A stretch of 64,000 nucleotides of DNA. Origin: Gemmatimonas phototrophica. GTDB taxonomy: Bacteria > Gemmatimonadota > Gemmatimonadetes > Gemmatimonadales > Gemmatimonadaceae. The position numbers and the translations under genes are program-made. Shown in pieces: positions 8,497 to 15,826 of this stretch (position 1 is the stretch's first letter; the number at the start of each line of letters is the position of its first letter). The notes beneath the pieces are model-generated. The model ran no database searches. It saw only the letters and a program-made list of their open reading frames with translations, and had not been told where the DNA came from. The stretch lies in NCBI RefSeq assembly GCF_000695095.2, contig NZ_CP011454.1, positions 3,534,001 to 3,598,000 on the forward strand, given 5' to 3'.

Positions 8497-8531
8497 ATCG
8501 ATATGATAGTTGATTCTCATAAATTATCAAG
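8497..8531 (-). promoter_or_regulatory. merC promoter with overlapping Fur/Zur-like 7-2-7 site
   Basis: On the minus strand a -35 TTGATA (8530-8525), a 16-base spacer and a -10 TATCAT (8508-8503) are followed by six bases and the ATG at 8496, so the transcript is probably leaderless. The inverted repeat tgatagt-tg-attctca (8504-8519) covers the spacer and -10. An extra half-site attatca lies at 8523-8529. A metal-loaded Fur-family repressor bound here would block the promoter. Confidence 0.65.
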
Positions 8532-8715
8532 CATCAGGCCGGCCAGGAACGTGGAAGCCCTTGAACCGTCCCTCTGATTTGACCAGATATAGAGGCTCTC
8601 GTTGAAGAGCAACGCCGAGTTCGGCGACTCCCCCCAAGGCTCCGGCCTGTGGGTGGGATCCCATTTATGAACGCGTTCACCGCCGGCAATGGTGGCGCAA
8701 GCTGCTGGAGTAACG

Positions 8716-8961
8716 ATGGCTCAGGAAGGCATTCATCCGCCGTACCACCCCGTTGTCTTCAAGGACGCGTCCACTGGTGCCCTGGTGTTGACGCGCTCGA
8801 CGATGACGAGCGAGCAGAAGATCACGCTCGACGACGGCAACACGTATCCGCTGGTCCTGCTCGAAATTACGAGCGACTCGCACCCGTTCTACACGGGCAC
8901 GCAGCGCCTTATCGACACGCAGGGTCGCGTCGACAAGTTCAAGAAGCGCTACGGCCGCTAA
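8716..8961 (+). CDS. rpmE2: 50S ribosomal protein L31 type B (zinc-independent form)
   Basis: 81 residues from the ATG at 8716, with GGAG six bases upstream. The sequence is typical of L31 type B ([12 protein letters not shown] near the start, [20 protein letters not shown] near the end). It contains no cysteine at all, so the CxxC zinc ribbon of ordinary L31 is absent. In many bacteria this paralogue is derepressed by Zur under zinc limitation and replaces the zinc-bearing copy on the ribosome. The neighbouring box at 8504-8519 and Fur-family gene fit that pattern. The 195-bp region upstream includes a structured leader (gccga-gt-tcggc) of unknown significance. Confidence 0.95.
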   Translation: MAQEGIHPPYHPVVFKDASTGALVLTRSTMTSEQKITLDDGNTYPLVLLEITSDSHPFYTGTQRLIDTQGRVDKFKKRYGR

Positions 8962-9001
8962 GGCGGCACCGAAGGAGAGGCCGCCACGGCGGCTACTCAT
9001 C

Positions 9002-9065
9002 ACTCAAAACCCGAACTCACGACCCGGAACTGATCAGTTCTGGGTTCTGAGTTCGGGTTTTGAGT
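9002..9065. terminator. 64-bp near-perfect palindrome, bidirectional terminator between rpmE2 and copD
   Basis: Two 32-base arms meet at a central tgatca with no loop and only three mismatches. The plus strand ends in ttttgagttttt, giving a T-tract for rpmE2, and the minus strand begins with actcaaaacccg. It lies 40 bases past the rpmE2 stop and 28 bases before the copD stop, so it can terminate both convergent genes. Confidence 0.85.
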
Positions 9066-9092
9066 TTTTGGTATCTCGAGCTACCCCCCCAG

Positions 9093-9947
9093 CTACTCCC
9101 CGGGCGGCTCCGCTCCCGTGAGTACTGCCGTGATGGCCAGTACCGCCGCAGCTACGCACAACTCCACACCGATAATGCGATTGACGGGGACCGAGCCGCG
9201 CTGAATACGGCGACGCTGCGAGAACCCGATGGATAGCACCACGGTCACCAGGATTCCCTTCACCAGCAACAGCCTGCCGTAGTCGCTGGCGACAATGTCC
9301 GCTGGCGATACGCCCAGCAACAGGCGCGCCCCGCTGCCCATCCCCGTCAGCACACTCACTGGCGCCATGACTCCGGCGGTCCGGCTTACCGTGCGCCACG
9401 CCGCGTCGCGCAGCGCAAAACCGGGCACACGCGTGAGCAGCAACGTCCCCAGCAGCCCGCCAATCCAGGCCCCGGTGGCGGCAACATGCATGGCATCAAG
9501 CAGTCGCGCGCCAATGGGCCACTGTTCGTCGGCGGCCGCGTGCCCCAACCCACCCATGGCCACCGCCACGCCCAGGGACGCCATGAGCAAGAGCATCGAC
9601 GACGACCGTCCGGTAGGCAGCACCAGCGCCACCGACGCCAACACGCTGGCCATCGTAAGCTGGGTCCACCCATGTCCCCAGGCGGTTTCGCGCAGCAACA
9701 TGGGGAGATCGGCACGAGTCATTTCCAACGCGCCCATCTGCAACGTGAGCAACAGCAGCGGCGCACTCACCAGCAACAACGCGGCGAGGCGTGCCGCGAA
9801 TCGCGGTGCGCCAACATCGTGTACGCTGCGCGCTCCCGCCTTCCACTCCGGGTCGAGGAAGGTGATGGTGCCACGGCCGACCGCGACCAGTGCGCCAACA
9901 TAGAGCAGCACACGGGCAAGTGCGGGCCACGCCACCCACTCAGCCAC
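9093..9947 (-). CDS. copD: CopD family copper resistance membrane protein
   Basis: 284 residues, start GTG at 9947 immediately after the copC stop (TGAGTG). About eight hydrophobic segments are evident. The central part matches CopD (LLDAMHVAATGAWIGGLLG, with the conserved histidine in a membrane helix), followed by GRLLLVKGILVTVVLS. CopD sits in the inner membrane and works with periplasmic CopC in moving copper between periplasm and cytoplasm. It is the last gene of the ZIP-permease / GTPase / copC / copD set and ends at the bidirectional palindrome. Confidence 0.9.
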   Translation of the reverse strand: MAEWVAWPALARVLLYVGALVAVGRGTITFLDPEWKAGARSVHDVGAPRFAARLAALLLVSAPLLLLTLQMGALEMTRADLPMLLRETAWGHGWTQLTMASVLASVALVLPTGRSSSMLLLMASLGVAVAMGGLGHAAADEQWPIGARLLDAMHVAATGAWIGGLLGTLLLTRVPGFALRDAAWRTVSRTAGVMAPVSVLTGMGSGARLLLGVSPADIVASDYGRLLLVKGILVTVVLSIGFSQRRRIQRGSVPVNRIIGVELCVAAAVLAITAVLTGAEPPGE

Positions 9948-10346
9948 TCAGGGCGCCGTCTTGACGGTGAATCCGAAGGTGCCACTCACCACGTGGCCAT
10001 CCTTCGACATCGTCTTCCACGACACCGCATACCGCCCGGCCGGCAACGCCTGAGCAAACCGTGCCTCAATAGGCGCGTCGGCGGACGCCCCGCGTGTCGG
10101 CTTGGCCGTTGGTACGACGACCGCCGACGCGTTGGTCACCGTGACCTTGGTGGCGGGCAGGTCGGCCTTTTCCGTGAGCCACAACCGCACCGCGTCGGGC
10201 GACGAGGTGAGCACCGTATCCTTGGCGGGGAACGACTTCTTGAGCTTGAGGTGCGGCAACGACGTTGCCGACGATCCCGCCGACAACGCGACAACGGGAA
10301 GAGCAGCCGCCACGACGGCGACAAGGACTGAACGGAAGGGGGACAT
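9948..10346 (-). CDS. copC: CopC domain periplasmic copper-binding protein
   Basis: 132 residues from the ATG at 10346; a longer frame upstream is not credible. A signal peptide of about 24 residues is followed by the beta-sandwich CopC domain. The N-terminal copper histidine is present in SLPHLKLKKSFPA, and the second in MSKDGHVVSGTFGFTV near the C-terminus, the typical DGH.xxG ending. It binds Cu(II) in the periplasm and partners CopD, encoded directly after it. The 107-bp gap to the GTPase gene upstream holds no feature I can name, so it may be read from the operon promoter at 13.3 kb or from its own. Confidence 0.9.
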   Translation of the reverse strand: MSPFRSVLVAVVAAALPVVALSAGSSATSLPHLKLKKSFPAKDTVLTSSPDAVRLWLTEKADLPATKVTVTNASAVVVPTAKPTRGASADAPIEARFAQALPAGRYAVSWKTMSKDGHVVSGTFGFTVKTAP

Positions 10347-10453
10347 GTTCCGGGTCGTGTAGGAAACGCAGCGGCAACAGGGTACGTCAAGCGACGAGCA
10401 GCCTGTTCCCAATCTAATAGCCGGCGTTTCAGCGGGCCCGACTATCGCCGACT

Positions 10454-11416
10454 TCAGCTGGCCGATGCCAACCCCGTCACAAGCTCCTGCAACAGGTCTA
10501 TCGGCATCCCTACGCCAATGAACAGCGCCGTCGGCTGGGCGTCGGCGTGGGGCCAGCTCTTGTCCAGCCGCACGCCGCGGCGCCCCGGCACACGATGCCA
10601 CACGAACATGGGGCCTGGCTCGTTGGTGAAGCGCACCAGCCCTTTGGCTCGCACGACAGATTCCGGCAACCCGTCAACAAACCGTTCAAAGGCGGCGCGA
10701 TCGACAAGCGCCGGCAGAGGAAGCGACGCACTCCCGAATGGATGTTCATGCTTCCGGCGAACTTCTCCCTCGCCCAGTGGCGCTGGAGCCGCAAAGCGCA
10801 ATCCGTGCCGACCTCCGCGCGTGGCATCGTCCTGTGCCTCGTGGGCAAGGTCGCTGAGCAGCGTAGCATAGCCCGCGGCATCCACGCGCGCGGCGCGCGG
10901 GTTTGTCTCGCGCAACGACGCCTCCACCTCGGCGCGCCTGGCCTCGCTCAGCTTGTGGGTCCAGTTTAGGAACAGCTGGGTGGCCGTACTCACCTGTGCC
11001 CGCTCCAGCGCGTTGTGCCACCACCGCTTCTGCCAGCGGGCCGCATCAACGACGGTCAACTGCAGCGGGAGGGTAAAGTGGGCCAGCCTGCCGTCGGTGG
11101 TGAGATGCCCCAGCAACTCGTCGGTTTCGGTGGCGCCATTGGCCTCAATGAGCATCACGCTGCCGGGATCGGGCGGCACATCATACAGCGTTTGCAGGAG
11201 CTCGCGCAGTGAACCGCAGCAGATGCATTCGCCGTTGAGCGGCGTGACCAGCGCATCCAGTTCCCCAAGACGGGCGGCGTCAATGCGTGCGTTCTGAAAG
11301 TCATTCAGGATGATGCGCACCCGCGTGCCACGCGCAGCCAACTCCGGAATGATGTCCGTGAGGAAACGGGTCTTCCCGGCCCCCAAAAATCCGGCCATGA
11401 GCACGAGTGGCATCAT
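10454..11416 (-). CDS. COG0523 / CobW-type G3E GTPase, putative metallochaperone
   Basis: 320 residues. Walker A is GFLGAGKT at residues 9-16, and the COG0523 metal site ECICCGSL lies near residue 60. The C-terminal CobW_C domain has FVWHRVPGRRGVRL. Members use GTP to deliver Zn, Co, Ni or Fe to client proteins, and many are Zur-regulated zinc chaperones (ZigA/ZNG1 type). It starts seven bases after the ZIP-permease stop, so the two are co-transcribed. That pairing suggests the GTPase serves the transporter or the same metal. Substrate metal cannot be read from the sequence. Confidence 0.88.
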   Translation of the reverse strand: MMPLVLMAGFLGAGKTRFLTDIIPELAARGTRVRIILNDFQNARIDAARLGELDALVTPLNGECICCGSLRELLQTLYDVPPDPGSVMLIEANGATETDELLGHLTTDGRLAHFTLPLQLTVVDAARWQKRWWHNALERAQVSTATQLFLNWTHKLSEARRAEVEASLRETNPRAARVDAAGYATLLSDLAHEAQDDATRGGRHGLRFAAPAPLGEGEVRRKHEHPFGSASLPLPALVDRAAFERFVDGLPESVVRAKGLVRFTNEPGPMFVWHRVPGRRGVRLDKSWPHADAQPTALFIGVGMPIDLLQELVTGLASAS

Positions 11417-11423
11417 GCGAAGG

Positions 11424-13283
11424 TCATCCTTCAGACAGCTTCAGCTCGGACAAAAATCCGCGGATGCCCAAGCGAATTACCGACGCGGCGTATAGCAGCG
11501 CCACCGTCAGCACCGCGACCAGCTGCCACGGTGTGCCGGTGGCATCGGTGGCCAGCGCCGGTTGCGACTGCGGCAACGTTGGGAGCAGCAGATTGACCAG
11601 CAGTCCAAGCGCCACTGCCGTGGCAATCATGACCGCACTGAACACCCACGCAAACCGCTTGCCGTGCATGCGCGTGAGAATGCCAATGGTTGCCACGTTG
11701 GTGGCCGGCCCCGTGAGCAGCAGCGCCAGCCCTGCGCCAGGGCTCACACCCGCAGCCACCAACACCGCCACCAATGGCGTGGATGCCGACGCGCAGATGT
11801 AGAGGGGGAGCCCAATCGCCGCAAACACCAGCACATCAAGTCCCGCCGGCAGGGTGGTAATCCACGAGCCCTCCAAGATCGGAGAGGCAATGGCCGCCAC
11901 CAGCAGCCCCACGAGAATCCACGGTGCGGTGTGGTCAACCATATCGCCAAATCCCGAACGCAGCGCCTGCTGCCACTTGTCGCTCGCCGAAAGAGGCACC
12001 GGCGGCGCGTCGCCGAGCAACGGGAGGGCGCGACGTACCCGTTTGATCATCCCGCCCATGATTAGCGCCACCACCATGGCGGCCACGGCCGCCGCCACCA
12101 CGCGTACAATGGCGAACTTCGTGCCGAGCAACGGCACCGAAAGCAGAATGGCATCTAGACCCAACTCCGGCGTGGCAATGAGAAACGCCACGGCCGCCGT
12201 GGTGGACGCGCCTTGCTGCACCAATTGCTGGTACAGCGGCACAACGCCACAGGAACAGATTGGCAGCGGTAATCCCACGGCCATGCCAGCCAATCCCTGC
12301 CGCAATCGCGAGCCACGGCTCATCCACGCCAACGATCCGGCCGGTAGCCATGCATGAACCACGCCCGCGGTGAGGTACGCCAGCAGCACGGCGGGAGCGC
12401 TATCCAGACACAGGGACCAGAACGTCTGCCAGGTATCGACCAACGAGATGCCGCCGTCAACGGGCGGGCGACTGAGGTGCAGCACCACCAGTAACGCCAC
12501 ACCGGCCAACGCTCCCACGCCGTTCATCCACCGGTACGTCGCGTCCGACTGGGCCGCACCGTGCGTGTGAGCGTGATGCGCTTCGTGCGCATGATCATGG
12601 GCATGATCATGAGCATGATCATGCGCACGCACATGCTCACCACCCTGCACATGCGGGTGTCCCGGTTCGTGCGGCTGCGCCGGATCGTGGTCGTGCGCCG
12701 GGTGCGCAATGACGTGCAGCAACGACCCACCCACCAGCGCTTCAAACAACACGGCCGCGCGTTCGGGGAGCAGGGCAAAAATGGCCGGCTCTGCCAGATA
12801 CCCCACCACTGTCATGGCCGCCATCAAGGCCAACACCAGCCAGGGCACGGCGCGCGCGCGATCGCTCAACACCCACCACACCATGAGGCTCACGGGCAAC
12901 TGATGCAGGACCACGCCGTACCCCAGCAGCCCTGCGCTCCCCGCCGCCGATTGCGCCAACGCGCTGCCGTCGAGCGCCGAATGAATGGCCACGCCCAACA
13001 TGGCCAGGACCATCACCACGAAGTGTGTCTGACGTACGCCGTAGTGGAGCAACCGCTCCGCAATCGATGGCAAGGCAAATCCAGCAACCATGACCAGCAG
13101 CGCCACCACATCGGAGTGCGCGAGGGCGTGCGGAATAACCTCCAGCAGCACCAGCCCGCCGATGCTCACCAGCACGAAGCCGTCGATGAACGTGAGCAAC
13201 GCCGGCCGCGCGCGTGACAACCGCGCGAACAATGGCCCCGAGCCAAGTAGGCCGAGGCTCGAGAACAGCAGCACATGGGTCAT
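11424..13283 (-). CDS. ZIP-like domain fused to a PF03773 (SO_0444/ArsP-type) permease, 619 aa
   Basis: Two transporter-like halves in one chain. Residues 1-190 look like a ZIP-family bundle: EVIPHAL in an early helix, HSALDG in the position of the ZIP HNxxD motif, and HQLP in place of HExP. Residues about 192-243 are a His-rich linker with repeated HDHA units, probably metal-binding. Residues about 270-610 are a PF03773 permease with the signature CSCGVVPLYQQL near residue 345 and ATPELGLDAI. Relatives of the second half are annotated as Cu/Zn efflux transporters (SO_0444 type) or organoarsenical permeases. A Fur/Zur-like box lies 24 bases upstream, and a COG0523 GTPase follows. A metal-handling membrane protein is well supported; direction and metal are not. 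Confidence 0.85.
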   Translation of the reverse strand: MTHVLLFSSLGLLGSGPLFARLSRARPALLTFIDGFVLVSIGGLVLLEVIPHALAHSDVVALLVMVAGFALPSIAERLLHYGVRQTHFVVMVLAMLGVAIHSALDGSALAQSAAGSAGLLGYGVVLHQLPVSLMVWWVLSDRARAVPWLVLALMAAMTVVGYLAEPAIFALLPERAAVLFEALVGGSLLHVIAHPAHDHDPAQPHEPGHPHVQGGEHVRAHDHAHDHAHDHAHEAHHAHTHGAAQSDATYRWMNGVGALAGVALLVVLHLSRPPVDGGISLVDTWQTFWSLCLDSAPAVLLAYLTAGVVHAWLPAGSLAWMSRGSRLRQGLAGMAVGLPLPICSCGVVPLYQQLVQQGASTTAAVAFLIATPELGLDAILLSVPLLGTKFAIVRVVAAAVAAMVVALIMGGMIKRVRRALPLLGDAPPVPLSASDKWQQALRSGFGDMVDHTAPWILVGLLVAAIASPILEGSWITTLPAGLDVLVFAAIGLPLYICASASTPLVAVLVAAGVSPGAGLALLLTGPATNVATIGILTRMHGKRFAWVFSAVMIATAVALGLLVNLLLPTLPQSQPALATDATGTPWQLVAVLTVALLYAASVIRLGIRGFLSELKLSEG

Positions 13284-13306
13284 ACGGCCGAACGCAGCAA
13301 CATCAA

Positions 13307-13338
13307 TGAAAATTGATTATCATTATGTGGAAATTCAA
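13307..13338 (-). promoter_or_regulatory. Fur/Zur-like operator upstream of the ZIP-permease operon
   Basis: The inverted repeat tgaaaat-tg-attatca (13307-13322) has the same 7-2-7 layout and the same tg spacer as the merC/rpmE2 site. The flanking bases extend it toward the classical Fur consensus (ataatgataatca on the minus strand). A possible -35 TTGAAT lies at 13338-13333, overlapping the stop of the PAP2 gene; the -10 is not clear. Confidence 0.65.
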
Positions 13339-13970
13339 GGGCCCGCGGGCTCGGCGTCCGGACGCACCAGTCTGCTCCCGAGGGCGGCTACCACCGCCCA
13401 CCCCACACACGCCGCCACGACGGTATCGCTCAGGTAGTGCGCCGAGGCCATAACCCGCGTGAGTCCGCACCCTGCTGCCAGGCCATAGAACACCCAGCGG
13501 GCCCGGGGGAACAGCCGCGCCAGGGCAAACGCCCCCGCCCACGCCACCAGCGCATGCGAACTCGGCAGCCCCATCCCGCGGTTGGACCAGGGAGCTTCGG
13601 CGAACGACCGGAACGCATACCCGAACGTCTCGGCGTCGGGGCGCAGTCGCCGGAACACCAGCTTCAGAATCTCCGCCGCCAGTCCCCCAAGGGCCGGCGA
13701 CAGGACGAGGAAGGTCGTCCGGGCCCGTCGCGCCCCGTCATCCCGCTGGTGCAGCCAATACGCCAGTGCGAAGAGCAGCCACGTGGGGAGGAACCCCATG
13801 GAGCGCAGCAACCGCCCCCAATCCTTCTCGTACACCGTGGGGAGTCGCAACAGGCGCCAGGCCGTTTCGTCGAGCAGATGGGCAGCCACAATCGCCACCG
13901 TGCTGACCAGTAGCCAGCGGGCCCATGGCCGTGCGGTTGCCGGCGGCTCCGAAAAGGTCTCTGATGCCAT
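13335..13970 (-). CDS. PAP2 superfamily phosphatase, membrane-bound
   Basis: 211 residues with about six membrane segments. All three phosphatase signatures are present: KLVFRRLRP, PSSHALVAW, and TRVMASAHYLSD, which supply the catalytic histidines. This matches type 2 phosphatidic acid phosphatases, including undecaprenyl-pyrophosphate and phosphatidylglycerol-phosphate phosphatases that act on the outer face of the inner membrane. Substrate is not determinable. It starts 101 bp from the divergent Fur-family gene and ends 51 bp before the ZIP-permease start, whose -35 region overlaps its stop codon. Confidence 0.9.
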   Translation of the reverse strand: MASETFSEPPATARPWARWLLVSTVAIVAAHLLDETAWRLLRLPTVYEKDWGRLLRSMGFLPTWLLFALAYWLHQRDDGARRARTTFLVLSPALGGLAAEILKLVFRRLRPDAETFGYAFRSFAEAPWSNRGMGLPSSHALVAWAGAFALARLFPRARWVFYGLAAGCGLTRVMASAHYLSDTVVAACVGWAVVAALGSRLVRPDAEPAGP

Positions 13971-14059
13971 GCCGGCAAATCAATCAGGAGAGGAAGGGGC
14001 ACGCCACCCGCGCATCGACCCGCGCCCCCTCCCCAATGCCACCAGCCATGTCCCTATGC

Positions 14060-14071
14060 CATATTTGGTTC
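14060..14071 (+). promoter_or_regulatory. -10-like hexamer six bases before the Fur-family start codon
   Basis: catatt (14060-14065) is followed by six bases and the ATG at 14072, with no ribosome binding site. A loose -35 (atgcca, 14036-14041) lies 18 bases upstream. This is consistent with a leaderless transcript. Confidence 0.45.
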
Positions 14072-14443
14072 ATGGAACGCAACACCCGTCAGCGCGACGC
14101 CATTCGTCAGGTTTTCGAAGAACAGCCCCGCCCCCTCGGCCCCACCGAGGTGCTTGAGTATGGGCGCGGACACGTGTCCAAGCTTGGCATCGCCACGGTG
14201 TACCGCACGATCAATTCGCTGGTAGACAGCGGCTGGCTGGTGCCGGTGGAATTGCCCGGTGAGCCACCGCGTTACGAGAAATCCGGTTCGGCGCACCACC
14301 ACCACTTCCGGTGCCGGCAGTGCAGCCGGGTCTTCGAGATCCATGGCTGCCCGGGCGACCTGCGTGATCTTGCGCCCAAGGGCTTCATGCTGGAGTCGCA
14401 CGAAGTGGTGCTGTACGGGCTGTGCAACACGTGCGCGGCGTAG
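14072..14443 (+). CDS. Fur-family metal-responsive repressor (Fur/Zur type)
   Basis: 123 residues from the ATG at 14072. The winged helix is at residues 5-75 (RQRDAIRQVFEEQPRPLGP, LGIATVYRTINSLVDSGWLV), where ATVYR is the family hallmark. The dimerisation domain has HHHHFRCRQCSRVF and a C-terminal CNTC, so the two CxxC pairs of the structural zinc site are present. The neighbourhood (Cys-free L31, COG0523 GTPase, ZIP-like permease, copper genes) argues for a zinc- or copper-related repressor such as Zur rather than iron Fur; that is inference. It heads a plus-strand run into SCO1, PCu(A)C, cupredoxin and the biotin genes. Its coding end overlaps the SCO1 start by 22 bases. Confidence 0.9.
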   Translation: MERNTRQRDAIRQVFEEQPRPLGPTEVLEYGRGHVSKLGIATVYRTINSLVDSGWLVPVELPGEPPRYEKSGSAHHHHFRCRQCSRVFEIHGCPGDLRDLAPKGFMLESHEVVLYGLCNTCAA

Positions 14444-15009
14444 CGGCTCGCGCCGCGCTCCTTTCCGGTCTCCTGTTCGCCGCCTGCGATTCGCGGCCAA
14501 CGTTTGAGGGGATGGCAATGGATCCGCCGCGCGACATGCCGAGCGTGACATTCCGGTTGCCCGACAGCACCGCGCTGACGCTCGGACCGGAACCCGGGCG
14601 GCCGCTGGTACTCTTTTTTGGGTACACGCACTGTCCGGACGTCTGTCCCACCACGCTCGCCGACTGGAAGCGGGTCAAGGCGAAGCTTGGTGCGCGCGCG
14701 GCCGCCGTGCGGTTTGTCTTCGTGAGCGTAGACCCGGAGCGGGACACGCCGGCGGTCGCGCAGCGCTACGCCCGGCAATACGACACCAGCTTCATCGGGC
14801 TCTCGGGTGATGCGCCAACCACTGCGCGACTCATGGAAGCGTACGGTGTGGCGTCGGCGAAAGAAGAGGGGACTGCCGCCAGCGGGTATCTGGTCAGTCA
14901 TTCGTCTCAAGTGTTTCTCGTGAACGACGCTGGACAGCTGGTGGCGTTGTATCCCTTTGGCACGCGGTGGGAGGCCCTCGCCGCAGATCTCTCGCACCTG
15001 CTCAAATGA
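14422..15009 (+). CDS. SCO1/SenC family copper chaperone lipoprotein
   Basis: 195 residues from a GTG at 14422 that overlaps the Fur-family gene; a GTG at 14431 is an alternative. The signal peptide ends in a lipobox (LLFAACD). The thioredoxin-fold copper site has both cysteines (THCPDVCPT) and the distal histidine (VSHSSQVFLV). SCO proteins carry copper to the CuA centre of cytochrome c oxidase subunit II and act at the outer face of the inner membrane. The next gene, PCu(A)C, is the usual partner in that route and overlaps it as ATGATG. No oxidase gene is in the window. Confidence 0.93.
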   Translation: MQHVRGVAARAALLSGLLFAACDSRPTFEGMAMDPPRDMPSVTFRLPDSTALTLGPEPGRPLVLFFGYTHCPDVCPTTLADWKRVKAKLGARAAAVRFVFVSVDPERDTPAVAQRYARQYDTSFIGLSGDAPTTARLMEAYGVASAKEEGTAASGYLVSHSSQVFLVNDAGQLVALYPFGTRWEALAADLSHLLK

Positions 15010-15476
15010 TGCCCTTCAAGCCGCGTCATCACTCGCGTCGTCTCGCACACGCCTGCTTCCTGGCGGCGCTGGTCGCTCCCGTCATGAGCGCCTGCGCCAC
15101 CGCCGAGCCACCGCCGTCGGGGCGCATTGTCACGTCGGCGTGGGCACGTCCCGCCGATTCGGGTGCCACCGGTGGCGCCTATCTCACCATTCTGAACGCG
15201 GATTCGGTGGCCGTGGAACTGGTGTCGGCGTCCAGTCCTGTGGCCGTGGCCACCGAAGTGCACGAAACCATGGAGCATGACGGCATGTCGCACATGATGC
15301 CGCGCACCACGGTCCCCATTGCCCCGCGCGACTCCATGGTGATGAAGCCTGGTGGCCTGCACCTCATGCTGATGCAGCTCACGCGGGCGCTGGTCGTCAA
15401 CGATACGATCCCGATGACGCTGCGGTTCTCCCGTGGGGATTCCGTCATGGTCCGGATTCCCGTGGTGTCGCCATAA
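15006..15476 (+). CDS. PCu(A)C-type periplasmic copper chaperone
   Basis: 156 residues from the ATG at 15006, overlapping the SCO1 stop (ATGA; a second ATG follows at once). Residues 1-32 are a signal peptide with a possible lipobox (VMSAC). The copper motif is present: EVHETMEHDG, further methionines in MSHMMPRT, then GGLHLMLMQL. In this family, His and Met residues bind Cu(I) and Cu(II). The protein passes copper to SCO1 or directly to the CuA site of cytochrome oxidase. Length and layout are normal. The extra Met/His cluster (MEHDGMSHMM) may add binding capacity. Confidence 0.93.
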   Translation: MMPFKPRHHSRRLAHACFLAALVAPVMSACATAEPPPSGRIVTSAWARPADSGATGGAYLTILNADSVAVELVSASSPVAVATEVHETMEHDGMSHMMPRTTVPIAPRDSMVMKPGGLHLMLMQLTRALVVNDTIPMTLRFSRGDSVMVRIPVVSP

Positions 15477-15826
15477 TGACGTTGAAACAGGTGGGCACGT
15501 TGTCCGGCCTTCTGCTCACGGTCGCGGCGGTGGTGTGGTACACGTGGCCACGTCCCGACACGCTTATTCGCGTCCAGCGGGGCGGAACCGCGGTAGTGAC
15601 CAACATGTTTGGGCAGGACACGCCGTTGCCTGACACCATTTTTGTTGGCGGCCGTGGCCCCAAGCGCAAGATTCGCGTGGTCAACGAAGACACCATGCAG
15701 CATCGGCTCGCCATGTTCACCATTCCGGCCGGTGAACAGACGGAGTATACGGTGCCGCCAGGCACCTTTGGCGGCATGTGCTCGGCGCACCCCAACAATG
15801 GCCAGCTGACGTTCGTGATTCGATGA
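15476..15826 (+). CDS. Membrane-anchored cupredoxin-like protein, 116 aa
   Basis: Start shares one base with the PCu(A)C stop (TAATG). Residues 5-24 form a membrane anchor (VGTLSGLLLTVAAVVWYTW). The rest is a short beta-rich domain with a possible copper site: one His in MQHRLAMF and a Cys and His in GGMCSAHPNNG. In most cupredoxins a Met follows the second His; here the position reads Asn-Asn, so the axial ligand is missing or different. The position behind SCO1 and PCu(A)C supports a copper-carrier role. The assignment is by pattern and context and could be wrong in detail. Confidence 0.7.
   Translation: MTLKQVGTLSGLLLTVAAVVWYTWPRPDTLIRVQRGGTAVVTNMFGQDTPLPDTIFVGGRGPKRKIRVVNEDTMQHRLAMFTIPAGEQTEYTVPPGTFGGMCSAHPNNGQLTFVIR

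Noticed and set aside
8497-8520. merC start at 8520.
   Set aside because: Those eight codons coincide with a -10 hexamer and a palindromic operator; the ATG at 8496 fits the promoter spacing better.
12580-12660. Short DNA repeats (atgatcatg units) in the ZIP-permease gene, possibly a microsatellite or regulator site.
   Set aside because: They encode the His/Asp linker in frame on the minus strand; repetition follows from the protein.
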